A stretch of 64,000 nucleotides of DNA, from contig MEHQ01002830.1 of assembly GCA_008828725.1 (NCBI GenBank), positions 405,384-469,383 on the forward strand, written 5' to 3'. Positions 12,805-24,500 of the stretch are shown here, piece by piece. Origin of the DNA: Saccharina japonica (Eukaryota > Sar > Phaeophyceae > Laminariales > Laminariaceae). A program made the translations under genes and the position numbers. A model generated the notes under the pieces. The model was not told the DNA's origin. It ran no database searches and was given only the letters and a program-made list of their open reading frames with translations. Every line of letters starts with the position of its first letter. Within the stretch, counting starts at the first letter, position 1.

Positions 12805-13113
12805 GGTCGCACCGGTGGTCTAGTGGCTCAAAACGAACTCTGCTACTGTAGCGTTGACGATTTGAGCTCGATTCTTCGGTAAGGACTTCGTACTCCTCCA
12901 TTGGCACCAACTGTCGGCAGCGCCTGTGACAGCGCGGATAGGTTCAGTTCGACGCACGTGAACGAAGGAAGAACGTGCTGAACCCTCGTTGCTGTATAAT
13001 TACAAGACGAATACCCTAGTGCGGATGGGGGGGGAATCGTCCACTATGTGACCCCGGATCTTAGTTACGACTAGGAGGGGGGTAGAAGCGTAAACGGTGA
13101 AGATGATGCATGT
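12805..13113 (+). mobile_element. tRNA-derived SINE directly after the left gene
   Basis: The head reads GGTCGCACCGGTGGTCTAGTGG, followed by a degenerate B box (TGAGCTCGATTC) and a body with GTGACCCCGGATCTTAG and TACGACTAGGAGGG. It starts 33 bp after the stop codon. A diverged SINE sits at exactly the same distance after the right gene (24467), so both descend from one insertion that predates the duplication. Confidence 0.85.
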
Positions 13114-14760
13114 TACTCAAAATCAGTAGAAAACAAAAGTACACAGTAAGGTTCAGTATTATATACCCTCCAAACAAGCAGGAGGGGTTACGCCTGATTA
13201 GGTTGGGCTTAGCGAATGCTGGGTGAATGTGGGACAGCCGTTTCATATTGGCTTATATATTTTCAGGGTCTAACACTGGTTGACATATTTGAACGGTAGA
13301 AACGCATGCAGTGAGCTCCCATGTGCTGATATCAGTCTCAAGTCGCCTTGAAACATTTGGTATTTTGTACAAGCATAGCGCTGTATTAGACTACTTGCAA
13401 CATTAGCAATAAGTGTATAGATTACTGTCCGTTACGTCACACATCACGTGATATATGAACCGGCTCTGTACGATTGAAACAGACACTTGTACCTGGGTTG
13501 AAAGGCCTTGAATATACTACATGTTCGTATTGGAAACGAAGAGGATAATTTTGGATTTCTGCGACTGGTGTTCTGGAGTTGTCGTTGCACAAGGATATAC
13601 CGTAGTAGATAGATACGTAGATGTATCTACTGTAGCGTTGTGAGCACATGCACCGAGTGGTTTGCCGTTAACAATATGGGGAAGTTCCGATGGTCCACAG
13701 GTCGCCATCTTTCCGGAGACTGGGACACAAGGACGTTGACGGTATCGTGGCTTTGATTGAAGGTGACGCCACGAAGTTTCTTGTTGCTGACGATGAGTTT
13801 GAGATTGTCCACGCAAGATCGGTCGACCAGCACCATGCTGAGTTTCTAGCGGACCCGTTGCAAACAGATGTTTTGTGACATTTACCATGAAGTTGTGCTG
13901 AAGGTATTGTCATTTCAATAGTTTGTGTGGTATCGTGGATATTTGGGGTATTTGGTCAGAGTGGGAAGGGTCGCTTGAGGCAATTTGAAAAAGGCATTGA
14001 GAGGTCGCCCTGGGTACCCATGCGTCAACAAATATCCACACGCCAGACGGGCTTGCGGGATGTCTTGCTGAGTTACATTGCTCATGTTGGATATACGTTG
14101 ATACCGCACAACGTGCAGAGCGGCCGATTACTACGGTATCCTTAGTACAGGAGATTATTGTACCTTGGGTAACCTCGTGGGGAGCTATCTCACAGAGGGT
14201 CTGCTTTTTCTAAAACAGACTCGCTACTGTTATACTCTTATCGAGTATGGTGTACAACAGGGGACCCATTATTTTCAGACGGAAGAAGGTTTATTTATTT
14301 GAAGACGGTGAGACTGATTTCTGTTGAAGGTTTTACGAATATACTATATGTTGATGGATGCATTTCCGAGACCCTATACGCACGTGTTGGTATACATATA
14401 TGGAGATATTTTGGTACGTATCACATTGGGGTTGCCGTTTCATATTGGCAATTCCTCTGTATGGCATTCATTTCCGCGTTATTACCTGGCAATCTGTGGT
14501 AAGTTGTTCGCGACCTGTCGTATCTTACACCGAGTACACCTAGGGGTGTGGTTTGTGATGCTGTCGTGGTTTTGATGCTGAAGTGGCTGATGTTGGTGTA
14601 CGGAAACTTGGGGTCCACACTGCTGTGTGATGAAGGAATATTTAGTTAAGGCTGACGTGCCCCCGGATTAATCCCAGATGTTGGATGTAGGCTTGATCGC
14701 CGGGTTGGTTGATGAATACACGACGCGAGTCGTCTCTGTCACGAATGTGGTTGTCACGTC

Positions 14761-15310
14761 CACGAAACGCGTTTTTTTAATTGAAGCAGCCGTAAGGGTG
14801 GGGTGGTGGGCGAGAGGCTGCACTGCCCCCGGCCCCCTGGCATGCGTATGCTTCCTTTACCCCCACAGACCATAGCAGGGCGGAGGAGGGGAAAGGGGGG
14901 GGCGCTCCCTCCCTTTCCCCGCTTGCTTACGCCTTCCTCACCCACACATAGGTAACGCGGTCGACCTCCCTACCGGTCGCGCGCCGCTAGTGGAACCCCC
15001 CCCCCCCACATGATAGACGAGTGTGACATGGAGCAGTTCGGTGCACTAAATAGTAGCAAGAAAACGATCGCTATCTTAGGAGATAGATGGTGGCCACAGG
15101 CGGCGAAATAGGAAGGGGATAAGAATAGCAAAACATTTCTTTGAAAATATATGGAAACAACGTAATGAGCGCGCAAGCGTTGGAGGTGTCTCTATTAGGA
15201 GTAGGAACGGTGCTCCGTCTCGAAAGGGATGCGTGGTCAATGGTCAAATGACTAAGGCAAGCAACAAATGAGCCCCCCCCCCCCCCCCCCCCCCACTACA
15301 TGTAGGTGCT
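14761..15310. other. Unassigned, homopolymer-rich spacer
   Basis: This is the start of the spacer between the arms. It holds short G and C runs, including a run of about 22 C at 15272-15293 and another at 14997-15007. No gene or element was recognised. Confidence 0.4.
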
Positions 15311-15319
15311 TCCGAGTGG

Positions 15320-15800
15320 GTTTTTTGTTTCTAACGGCCCTCTCATATCAGGAACATCCCACCGACTGCGAAACGGTTAATAAAATACCATGATTATTCC
15401 GTTTCTAACGGTTCGTCTGGAATTACCGCTAGTCGACTATTATGCGTGTGCTTTCGGGTGGTGTTTTCGATTATTTAGACTCGCGCATGTCAGGGACTCA
15501 CCTCGACTGCCGAACGATTACCAACGCGGTGATTCCTTTCCAAACGGCCCGTGCGATCGGAGTATGTGCTTGTGCTTTCGGGCGGTTGCAGTTTTAGCCG
15601 CTCGTTCGTACCGGGAACCCGCCACAATTATTGCTCAACGATTATTGAGTGTGATTTTTCAGTTTCTAACGGCCCGTGCCATCGGCCTCATGCCATCACT
15701 AATCGGCCGCTATCTACGCGTGCTTTCGGGTGGTTCCGTTTCTGACGGCCGGCTACGACAGCTGAACGATATTTGTTTTGTAACGAACCCGTTCAAGAAG
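15320..15800 (+). repeat. Degenerate tandem repeat with TTTCTAACGGCCCGTG
   Basis: The motif TTTCTAACGGCCCGTGC(G/C)ATCGG and variants recur at about 15328, 15402, 15540, 15663 and 15740, each followed by GTGCTTTCGGG(T/C)GGT-like sequence. Spacing is irregular, about 75 to 140 bp. The 193-codon frame across this stretch is best explained by the repeat. I do not recognise any protein. Confidence 0.6.
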
Positions 15801-15984
15801 GCCCGTGTGATCTATGTACCTCGTCTATGTCTTTTAGACTGCTGGTCATCGCGGTTGATCTTGTCAAACGCCTCTCATTTCCTTTCGTGTTGTCGTCGTA
15901 TCGCGATTCCATTCTTCCTGGAAACCTCAATCAGCTACAGAAACTACGGCGTACGTACCATTGACCTATAACCATATCACTGAC

Positions 15985-17950
15985 TTAATTTTTATCGTAC
16001 ATGCTGCACGTCGACCCAGGTCCTAGCCCTGCACCTTGTATGTTTCGTATTTCGTTCGCGGACTATTTCCCAGTGAGTATCACTGGGACTTCTGTAAGCA
16101 TTAACGAAAACGAGTCCGTCCGTCAGTGCACACGTACCTGCCAAACGTGATGCTGCCAAAATTATCAATTTTTTCCAGCTCCCGATAGCGGGCAGTTACG
16201 CACTCTGCGACACCGACCACCGGTAGCCCTCACCTAGTCGCTCGCCCTGAGCCAAACCCCGTCTCGTAAGGAGCTGTGTGTGTCGAGTTCCTCAGATTCC
16301 ACTGGCAGCGCTATTTTCTGTTGTTTTTCAGCGAGAAAATCGCAAAGCTCCTGCTCCACATCTCCTGCTCTACATCTCTTTTACTATGGACACAACCCGA
16401 GAGCGGGAAAGGCACGCCACACACACTACTACGGCCCAATACCCACGGAGGCGCTCCAAAGACTGGAGTTCACACGCGGCATGCTGGATAGCCCTCACGG
16501 AGAGTCGCTCGGCGCGGTGAAGCCCTGGCGGAATCGCTCGGCACGGTCGGTACACATTATTTGTCTTTGTCCAGGTTCACCTCTGCCGCTACTCCAAATC
16601 CAGCCTGGCGTTGTCATTATAGCGTGTTTCTTGTTTTTTTATTCTGTGTCCTCTATTAGTACACAAACCAGGGAGAACGCGCGAGAGTGAACACGCGAGA
16701 GTGGACATAGCTACGGCGTGGTTGCATCTATCTGTGTCAATCATCGGAAGCAAGCAAAACACGTTTGAGCTTGCCCGTTCTCTCGCCGTCCTGCATCCTC
16801 CACCTCCGTATCGCCCGCCCTTAAATACCCCCCCCGGCCTTCCCTTCCCTCCCTCGCTTGCGCTCTCTCGGTGTCCTGCTTGCTATCGCTCGGCCCCAAC
16901 CGAAAGACCGTCCGTAAGGACATTGCGCGGTGGGTACACATTTATTTGTCCTTGTCCACTTTCATATCTTGGTATCATAGTCAGTCGAGAGCAGCTGAGA
17001 GCGACGGCGTGCATCGTCACGTGCACGCCGCCTACAGTCTCAGCTAAGAAACTACCACTCTCAGCTGTAAAATAGTTATCTTGTGTTCAAGTTCTTGTCC
17101 TCTTTCTTATTTTAAGCGTCTTTTCGTGTCGAATTCCACCACCCTACTCAAAATATTAACACACGAGTCAGTACGAGTACGTAGTCAGCATGGTTTTGAA
17201 TTGATACCTCGCTCGGCGGCAATATCTATGGTGGTGCTCAGGCATCGCACGGATGGGAGGCGCGTAGGTGGGGGGAAAACGTTGCACAGCAGCAGCAGCA
17301 GTAGTTGCTTTGCACTTCTCAATTCCCCGTGTCCATGATACCACGATGCGCTCATCGCGGTCAGTATTGGATTGCATGGATGGAAAAAAATGGAAATATT
17401 GTTTTTTGCAGATCGAAGAGCAGTACGAGTACGTCGTACGCGTACGCTTAATGGGCTGGAAGATGACACATTGGCAAAGGTCCGCCTTCTCGTATCGACC
17501 TTCTTCATCTTTAAATTTTGTGGCTCTCTCCTTGTGGATTGTATGATAGAGGTATGATACGTACAGTTTTCCAAGAGGGCGGACCTTTGTAACTTCAATG
17601 AATCACCTAATCCAACCTATCGAATTTACGAAACTACGAAACTACGAAATACGAAAATTCCGAAATATGAAACGTTAAAATATCAAACTATGAAAAAATG
17701 AAATATTTTTTTCAGTATGTATGGGGATAAGAATTTCCCGCCAAATATTATTTTGGGGATACGAATTCCAAGCTGAGTTTCTGTTCACGTACGATTCGTA
17801 CGAGTGTTTCTTTTCGTTTGTTCCTCTGGAGCAACAACTGTTTTGATTCAATGATCCAGTGCCGCATTACCACTACTACTTCCATACGTTGTTTAGTATA
17901 TATTGTAATTAATTGGTATGTAGTATACCTGGTACAACTCCGTAACATTT
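15985..17950. other. Unassigned sequence with small repeats
   Basis: No gene recognised. A short R2 repeat copy lies at 16985-17075 (GAGAGCGACGGCGTGCATCG). The phrase GGTACACATT(T)ATTTGTC..TGTCCA occurs twice, near 16549 and 16930, so part of this stretch is an internal duplication. At 17625-17700 is a degenerate TACGAAAC-type repeat. Open frames of 60-137 codons overlap on both strands. Confidence 0.4.
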
Positions 17951-17964
17951 GGGACAGGAAAAAT

Positions 17965-18315
17965 CGGTCCCATGGTACGTCCCTCCCGTCCTGTCGTGAA
18001 ACATTGTTTTTACCGTCCCTTCCCCCTGTCGTGAAAAATATTTACCGCCCCGTCCCGTCGTGAAAAATTACATGTACCGTCCCGTCCCGTCCTGAAAATT
18101 AAATATACCGTCCCGTCCCGTCGTGAGAATCCACCCCGTTGAAATTACCGTCCCGTTCCGTTGAGAAATTGTACATCCACCGTCCCGTCCCGTCCCGTCC
18201 CCTCTCAACAACCTGTTTGGTCGTCATTTTACCGTCCCGTCCCGTCCCGTCTTCATTTTTTTCCCTGCCAAACAAGTAAAAACAGTACCGTCCCGTCCCG
18301 TCTCGATTATCGAGT
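17965..18315. repeat. CCGTCCCGTC minisatellite
   Basis: About a dozen irregular units are built from TACCGTCCCGTCCCGTC followed by GTGAAAAATTA-like or similar spacers. The 5-bp core CCGTC (GACGG on the other strand) is repeated two to four times per unit. The 97-codon minus-strand frame consists of DGTGR repeats and is a by-product. Confidence 0.9.
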
Positions 18316-18894
18316 ACCGTGATAAGCCTTGAAAAATACGCAGCAGGAGCTCGTATACAATCCTCGTACCCTTTCCTCCTTCTTCCCTTCATCGTTTTTC
18401 CTGCTTCTTTTTCCCATTGATTGGTGGATTGGTTTCACTTTCTCCCGGTTGAGGTGTATGATTTCACTCCAGAGCCCGGAGTGTTCGGAGCCATTGCTGC
18501 CGTGACTATCGTACGGACTACGGACTATGATATATTTTCCGCGATGAGACAATGTGATAACATTTCTTTTTTGCGTACCAATCACCCCGGTACATTTTGA
18601 TTTGGTTGCCATATTTACACCGACGTTGTAAGCTCTACAGTAATATCCTTTACTCGTACGAGCAGAGCAGAAGCTCGTACTCTGTTGGGTATAGTATGCA
18701 ACGCGCTCGTACACCGTCTATTAATAGCCAGCCCTGACAAAACGTGCACTGGGAAATAGCAGGCCAACATCGTTCATTGGCCCTGCTTTACAGTAATATC
18801 TACTATTATATCACAATTACAGCGCTCCGCCATTGGGGCGGGGCGTTCCGTTCTAAACCTGGCAAATTATGTTTTCGCAAAACAAAAACAAACG

Positions 18895-19130
18895 CCTTGC
18901 GCTTATAATGGGTACTGGCGCAGTTCCACGCGAGTCGGCGCGTGTGAAGAAAGGACTGGAGTCTTCTCGCGATAAAAAAGAACGTCGCAACCCGTAGCGG
19001 GGAGGGCGGGGAATGCCGTGCTTTGCGATCCCGGATCTAAGTCGCTGTACGACTACAGGAGGCAGATACGAGGAAGGGTGCAGATAGGAAACGGAAGAAA
19101 ATTATTGAATAAATGAATGAACAAAAAAAT
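18895..19130 (+). mobile_element. SINE body fragment without head
   Basis: It matches the body of the SINE family: TCTTCTCGCGATAAAAAAG, GCAACCCGTAG, CGATCCCGGATCTAAG, GTACGACTA, ending ATTGAATAAATGAATGAAC. The tRNA-like head is missing or too diverged to see. The sequence is more drifted than the copies at 44633 and 58024. Confidence 0.7.
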
Positions 19131-20195
19131 ATCAACTTGTGACAACGATGATTTTCGACGTGGGATGCGCCATCATGAAAAACGCGCACATCGTCGCGGC
19201 GAGACACATGCAGGTATATTTTAGCAGATACAGTATATATATATATATATTATATATACAACCAACGAGAGGTACGAGTACAGTACTTATGTTGTGTATC
19301 CTTGATATGTTTTCTTCTCCTCGGACTGGTGCTTGTTTTTCACCTGCACAGAGCCACCCGGCCGAGTGACGGCTTTACTGCGTTGTACTCATTTTGTTTT
19401 TATTCTACATGCACCGCCATTGGAGGTTTTGTTACGTAACGCGAACAAACTATGTTTAGGTCTAATTTTCAGGAAAATTCGGTGCCACTCGTCCGAGCGG
19501 CCACAACTCGGTAGTGAAAATGTGGGTACCCCCCCTATCGTAGCACTAGTCCTCGGCAAACCCCAGCACAGTACTGCTACAATCCAGACTTTGGTTTCTC
19601 TGAAACAAGATTTCGTCGATATATATATATAGGTGAAAAGGTGGTGGACAACGTTTGATGACGACGCACACCAACCCGGTAAGCTCACTGAAACTAAGAC
19701 AGCAGCAGCAACATCTATGGTCGCAGGCCATGATTGTTCGACTGGTATGAGCTCATTCAACCTCGCACCCCACACACCAGGAGGTGGTAAGGTTGAAGGT
19801 TGTAAGGCGGGTATGTCTAAAGAGGGCAGGCGAGTCATCTAGCTACGCTTGAGGCGGCTATTCGTAGACGCAGACATGATAAGTAATTAGGCAACTCGCT
19901 CGAACCGAAAGTAGAAGGACGTGAGAGAGGGTTGAAAGGAGGCAGAGGGCAGACGGAAAATGAAACGCGGGAGAGTGGAATTCGCGCGGAGGGCACACAC
20001 CCGTACTCTTGAATCTAGAGGACTTGGATCAAGAATAGGCGTTGCCTGTCTGTATACGGCCACTAGGCCAAGGTGCTTGTTTGACCATGGTATGGTGGCT
20101 TTTCCCGCTAAGCCCTAAGAAAAGAGAATCGATTAATGATCCGAATTTTAGCATGCTAGCAGCTCCACTCACGCATACGAATACTATCGTTAGAT
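19131..20195. other. Unassigned spacer sequence
   Basis: No gene recognised. There is an AT dinucleotide run at 19226-19258. At 19375-19560 is a repeat that is also found at 28280-28460; both contain GCCACTCG(T/C)CCGAG(C/T)GGCC and CGGTAGTGAA. Open frames up to 149 codons overlap on both strands. Confidence 0.4.
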
Positions 20196-20396
20196 CGCAG
20201 ATCCAGATCAAGCAGGGCAGAGACAGGGATGACTCGTGTCATGTATTCATCACCCGCCAACCCGAAGTATCCGTGAACCAATATCAGCCTCCGTAACATC
20301 ACCAGATGACACCCCTACGAGTACTCGGTGCATAACACGGCAGGTCGCGAACAAGTTGCCATACATTTCCCTGGCAACACGGCAATTTATTTAATG

Positions 20397-22743
20397 CTAG
20401 CGGTACAGCCACGGCTCCGCCCGTGGCGCTAGCCCTGCATCTCCAATAGTAGTATGTAATACCTGGTACAGCAGTAGTCATATGGTGTGATGTTCAACTC
20501 TGACAGGAAACGTAAGAACCATCGTGCGGGCCGGTATCGACCCCAGGGAGATCCGTTTTCGCCCCCGGATTGTTGGGGTTGTAGATGTATGGAAGGATTC
20601 ATGATCCGGGTATGGAACACTATCGTCCCCGGGTGTGACGATACCTCGCTGTTGTCCTGAGGGGCAACTTCCAGCCACTCGCTGGCTCCATAAGCCCCAG
20701 CCAATCAGCAATCATCCGATGGGGGTGGGGTTTCCACACCTTGCGAGGCGGTATCGACCAGGGGGAACTTCGTTTTCGTCCCCGGATTGCTGGAATTGTA
20801 GATGCATGGAAGGATTTCTGATCCGGGGATGGGACACTATAATCCCCGGGTGCGGCGATACCTCGGTAATGCCCCGTGGGGCAACCCTCGCCGCGCGCTG
20901 GCTCCATGAGCTTGAGCCCAATCAGCAATCAGCCTATAGGGGTGGGGTTTCCACACCTTGCGAGGTGGTATCGACACAGGGGAACACTTTTTCGTTTCCG
21001 GATTGCTGGAGTTGTAGATATTTAGAAGGATTTCTGATCCGGGGATGGGACACTATCATCCCCGGGTGCGGCGGGCCCTTGTCGTTGTCCCGAGGGGCAA
21101 CCCCAGCCACGTGCTGGCTCCATAAGCCCCAGCCAATCAGAAATCAGCCGATGAGGTGGGGTTTCCACACCTTGCGAGGCGGCATCCACCGGGGGAACTC
21201 CGTTCTTTCGTCCCCAGATTGCTGGAGTTGTAGATGTATGGAAGTATTTCTGATCCGGGAATGGGACACTATCATCCCCGGGTGCGGCGGGACCTCGGTA
21301 TTGCCCCGAGGAGAAACTCCAGCCACGCGCTGGCTCCATAAGCCCCAGCCAATCAGAAATCAGCCTTTGGAGGTGGAGTTTCGACACCTTGCGAGGCGGC
21401 ATCCGCCCGGGGCAACTCCGTTTTCGTCCCCGAATTGTTGGAGTTGTAGATGTATGGAAGGATTTCTGATCCGGGGATGGGACACTGTCCTCCCCGGGTA
21501 CAGAGGGCCCTCGGCGTTGTCCCGAGGGGAAACTCCAGCCACGCGCTGGCTGCATGAGCCCCAGCCAATCCGCAATCAGCCGATGGGGGTGGGGTTTCCA
21601 CACCTTGCGAGGCGGTATCGATCCGGGGGAACTCCGTTGTCGTCCCCAGATTGTTGGAATTGTAAATGTATGGAAAGCAATTCTGATCCGGGGATGGGAA
21701 ACTATCATCCCCGGGTGCGGCGGGACTTCGGGATTGCCCCGAGGGGCAACCCTCGCCCGCGCTGGCTCCATGAGCTCGAGCCCAATCAGCAATCAGCCGA
21801 TTGGGGTGGGGTTTCCACGCCTTGCGAGGCGGTATCGACGCAGGGGAACTCTTTTTTCGTCCCCGGATTGCTGGAGTTGTAGATGTATGGAATTCTTTAT
21901 GATCCGGGGATGGGACACTATCATCCCCGGGTGCGGTGGCACCTCGGCGTTGTCTCGAGGGGCAACTCCCCGCTGGCTCCATGAGCCTTAGCCAATCAGT
22001 TATCAGCCGATGTGGATGGGTTTCCAGATCGTGCGGGGCAGTGTCGACCTCTGGGGGTCGCCTTTTTTGTCCCCGGTTGGTCGGAAGTGTAATGATAAGG
22101 AGGGGTTCACGATCTGGGGAGGCCACCCTATCTTACCTGGGGTGTGGTGGAACCTTGATGGTTCTATTCAGCACCAATCGTCTAGAAAGATCCAGCGGCC
22201 TCTGACATGGGTTTGGTGAGCCAATCAGCTGCCGATTTCGTAATTCAAAATCGTTAGTCAGCCGCTAGGCTGTCAGGACTTCCTCGGGGTTGTGACACGG
22301 CCACGACTGTCGGCAGCGCTCAGCACGCGACGGCCAGGACTCGGCGCGGCGTGAGACGCAGCGTTCCGCTTATTGTGTCTCGCACTCTCTCTACCGATGC
22401 CGCGAGGCGGAACTGAAACGCTCTGGAACGGGAGACTCGCGAGAACGTGGTGACGGTACTTGAGTGAGCTGTGCTGTAACATTCTGAACGATAATATAAG
22501 GACCATTGGTGAATAAATGTAGACTTCAATTGACCCTTATATTGCCGTCCGTTGTCACTGTTGCCGGGATTGGGGCGATGCTCAGCGCGCGACGGCCGGG
22601 ACTCGGTCGGGCATGAGACCGGGCATTCCACAGGTTGTGGCACCCACCCTCCCTATCTATATGGGGCGAGGTGGGGCTCAAGCGCTCTGGATTGCGAGAT
22701 CATGATTACAGACAGACAGACTAACAGCATTTTAGAATATAGA
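20397..22743 (-). mobile_element. Helitron-like insertion in right arm
   Basis: The unit interrupts sequence that is continuous in the left arm. On the minus strand it starts after an A with TCTATATTCTAAAATGC, a Helitron-like 5' end. It finishes with the hairpin GCCACGG-gcgga-CCGTGGC eight bases before a terminal CTAG. No target duplication is seen, as expected for Helitrons. The base after CTAG is C rather than the usual T, which weakens the call. No helicase is encoded, so it would be non-autonomous. Most of it is a 216-bp tandem array. Near its 5' end it also holds a diverged internal duplication at 22314-22430 and 22577-22705 (GCGCGACGGCC..GGACTCGG). Confidence 0.6.
20505..22165. repeat. 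Tandem array of eight ~216-bp units
   Basis: GATCCGGGGATGGGACACTATC and variants recur at 20598, 20819, 21035, 21251, 21468, 21686, 21901 and 22110, a spacing of 209-218 bp. Each unit also has GGGTTTCCACACCTTGCGAGG and GCTGGCTCCATGAGCC. Because 216 is divisible by three, frames stay open through several units: 415 codons on + and 257 on -. Both consist of 72-residue periods. Frames open on both strands at once argue against coding. The array lies wholly inside the Helitron-like unit. Confidence 0.9.
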
Positions 22744-24164
22744 TTGAGGAATTGCCAAGGTAAAACGGCAATCCAACTGTGATACGTACCTAATGTCTCG
22801 AACAAAATGCAACATGTACGTATAAATCTCCCAATAACATCTAGACGGCCTGCGGTAGCAACGGCAGCGATAGTTTGTTGGTAAAACCTTCAACCGAAAT
22901 CAGCCTCACCGTCTTCACCTAAACCTCGCCCTACCCGACAACACTGGCTCCCATATTGTGCAGCGTACTCGATAAGAGCATAACAGCCGCGCAAATATCT
23001 GATCGAAAGCAGCACTTCTGCTAGATGACCCCCACGAGGTTAAGCAAGATACTCCGTACAACAAACTCCTCTACTTGAGATACTGTAGTAATTTAGCCTC
23101 CCCTGCGCGTTGTGCGTATCCAACGAATAGCCAACGTGAGCTACGGAACTCAGCAAAGACATTCGACGAGCCCTCCTCGCGTGTTGATCTTTGTCCACTA
23201 GTGGTTACTTAGGGCTGTCTCTCGAACTCTTCTCCAATTGATTGAAGTCTTCCCCATTCCGACCAACCATATAGATACCCTGTAATGCCCAGGATAACAC
23301 CAACATTAATGGAAAGGCCACACCTTCATCACAGCGTCATGGTAGCCAGACCAACACGTATGTTTGTAATAGAAACACAGCATGCTGCAGCAGGTTGGCT
23401 AGAAAAGCAGCACGGTGCTGCTCGGCCAACCGTAGGTGGACCATCTTAAGCCTCTCGTCAGCGACCCGCAACTTCGTGGCGGCACGTTATTAATAAACAA
23501 CCTGCTGTGATATTGTCAGCATCCTGCACGCCCGTCTCCGGAAATATACCAACCTGCGGACGATCGGAACCTCTTCAGATTGCTAACGGCATACCAGTTG
23601 GTGCATGTGCGCGCAACGCTACGTAGCCACACCTACTTACCTATCTACTACGGTATACCAGGTATCAACGTACAACAACAAGCTCCAGAACTCCAGCCAC
23701 CAGAAATCCATAACTCCCGTCTCCGCTTACAATTCACGTATATGCAAGGCCCTCGGAACCAGGTACACGTGCCTGTTTCAATCGCTAATAACCGACTCGT
23801 ATGATACGTGATATGTCGTAGTCGATAGTTCTTCAGTACACACACATTGCCGCTAGTATGATACAGCGACATGCTTTGATCGAAAAACAAAATGGTCAAA
23901 TGCAAACTGCGACTGATGTAAGTGCATGGCAGCTCACTATACACGTGTCGACCGTCCTAATCTGCCAACTGGCTAGAACCTGATGGGTGATACGTCAATA
24001 TCGAACTGCTCTCTCATATCCACCCCGCATTTATCGAGCCCACATCAACCAAAACCTCTCCCGGTTGTTTAGATGGTATAGCTTCCTGAAACGTACTAAG
24101 CATCGTTCGTTTTTGGTGATTTTTCCGTATCGTTTTGTATTTAGTTTTTTTGTTTGATTGTTCC

Positions 24165-24467
24165 ATGCCATGTGCTATCTTCTCCGTTTACGCTCCTGCC
24201 CCCTCCTACTCGTAACACAGACCTAGGGCCACATAGTGGACTCGTCTCCCCCCTCCCCGCCACGGGACATGCCTCGCAATTTTTTGTCGAAGAGCATTTT
24301 ACATGTTATTGCTTCCATGACTTGGGTCGACGTAAACCTACGCACGCTACAATAAGCGCTGTCGACCGTTGGTGCAATTTTGGAAATACCAACTCCATAC
24401 CGAACCTCGAACTCATGACATCGACGCTAGTAACATTCGAAGTTGACCACTAGACGACCGGGCGACC
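24165..24467 (-). mobile_element. tRNA-derived SINE directly after the right gene
   Basis: On the minus strand the head is GGTCGCCCGGTCGTCTAGTGG, then B-box-like GAGTTCGAGGTTCGG. The body ends near a GGCATGGAACAATCAAAC A-rich tail. It begins 33 bp after the stop codon of the right gene, the same distance as the SINE at 12805 after the left gene. It is the orthologous insertion in the duplicated segment. Confidence 0.85.
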
Positions 24468-24500
24468 GAGTACTTGCAACTCCATGTCAAACACCTATTC

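Larger units (their letters stand above)
8220..14760 (+). repeat. Left arm of large inverted duplication
   Basis: This arm matches the reverse complement of about 20200-30000 block by block. Examples include 8335-8452 with 29667-29850, 10160-10480 with 26880-27230, 13920-14350 with 22830-23300, and 14500-14760 with 20210-20400. Non-coding blocks are clearly diverged and carry many small gaps, while coding exon 4 is about 88% identical at protein level. The arm holds the complete gene at 8453-12771. A SINE at 11333-11680 is present only here. The arms are separated by about 5.4 kb of unrelated sequence, so this is a pair of inverted paralogous segments, not a tight palindrome. Confidence 0.9.

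Noticed and set aside
20635-21882. 415-codon protein with 72-residue repeats
   Set aside because: The frame follows from a 216-bp tandem unit; long frames are open on the other strand as well, and there is no start context or splice support.
22314-22705. Solo LTR with AATAAA signal
   Set aside because: The diverged internal duplication and the AATAAATG stretch suggested it, but no target duplication or LTR-type ends were found, and it lies inside the Helitron-like unit.
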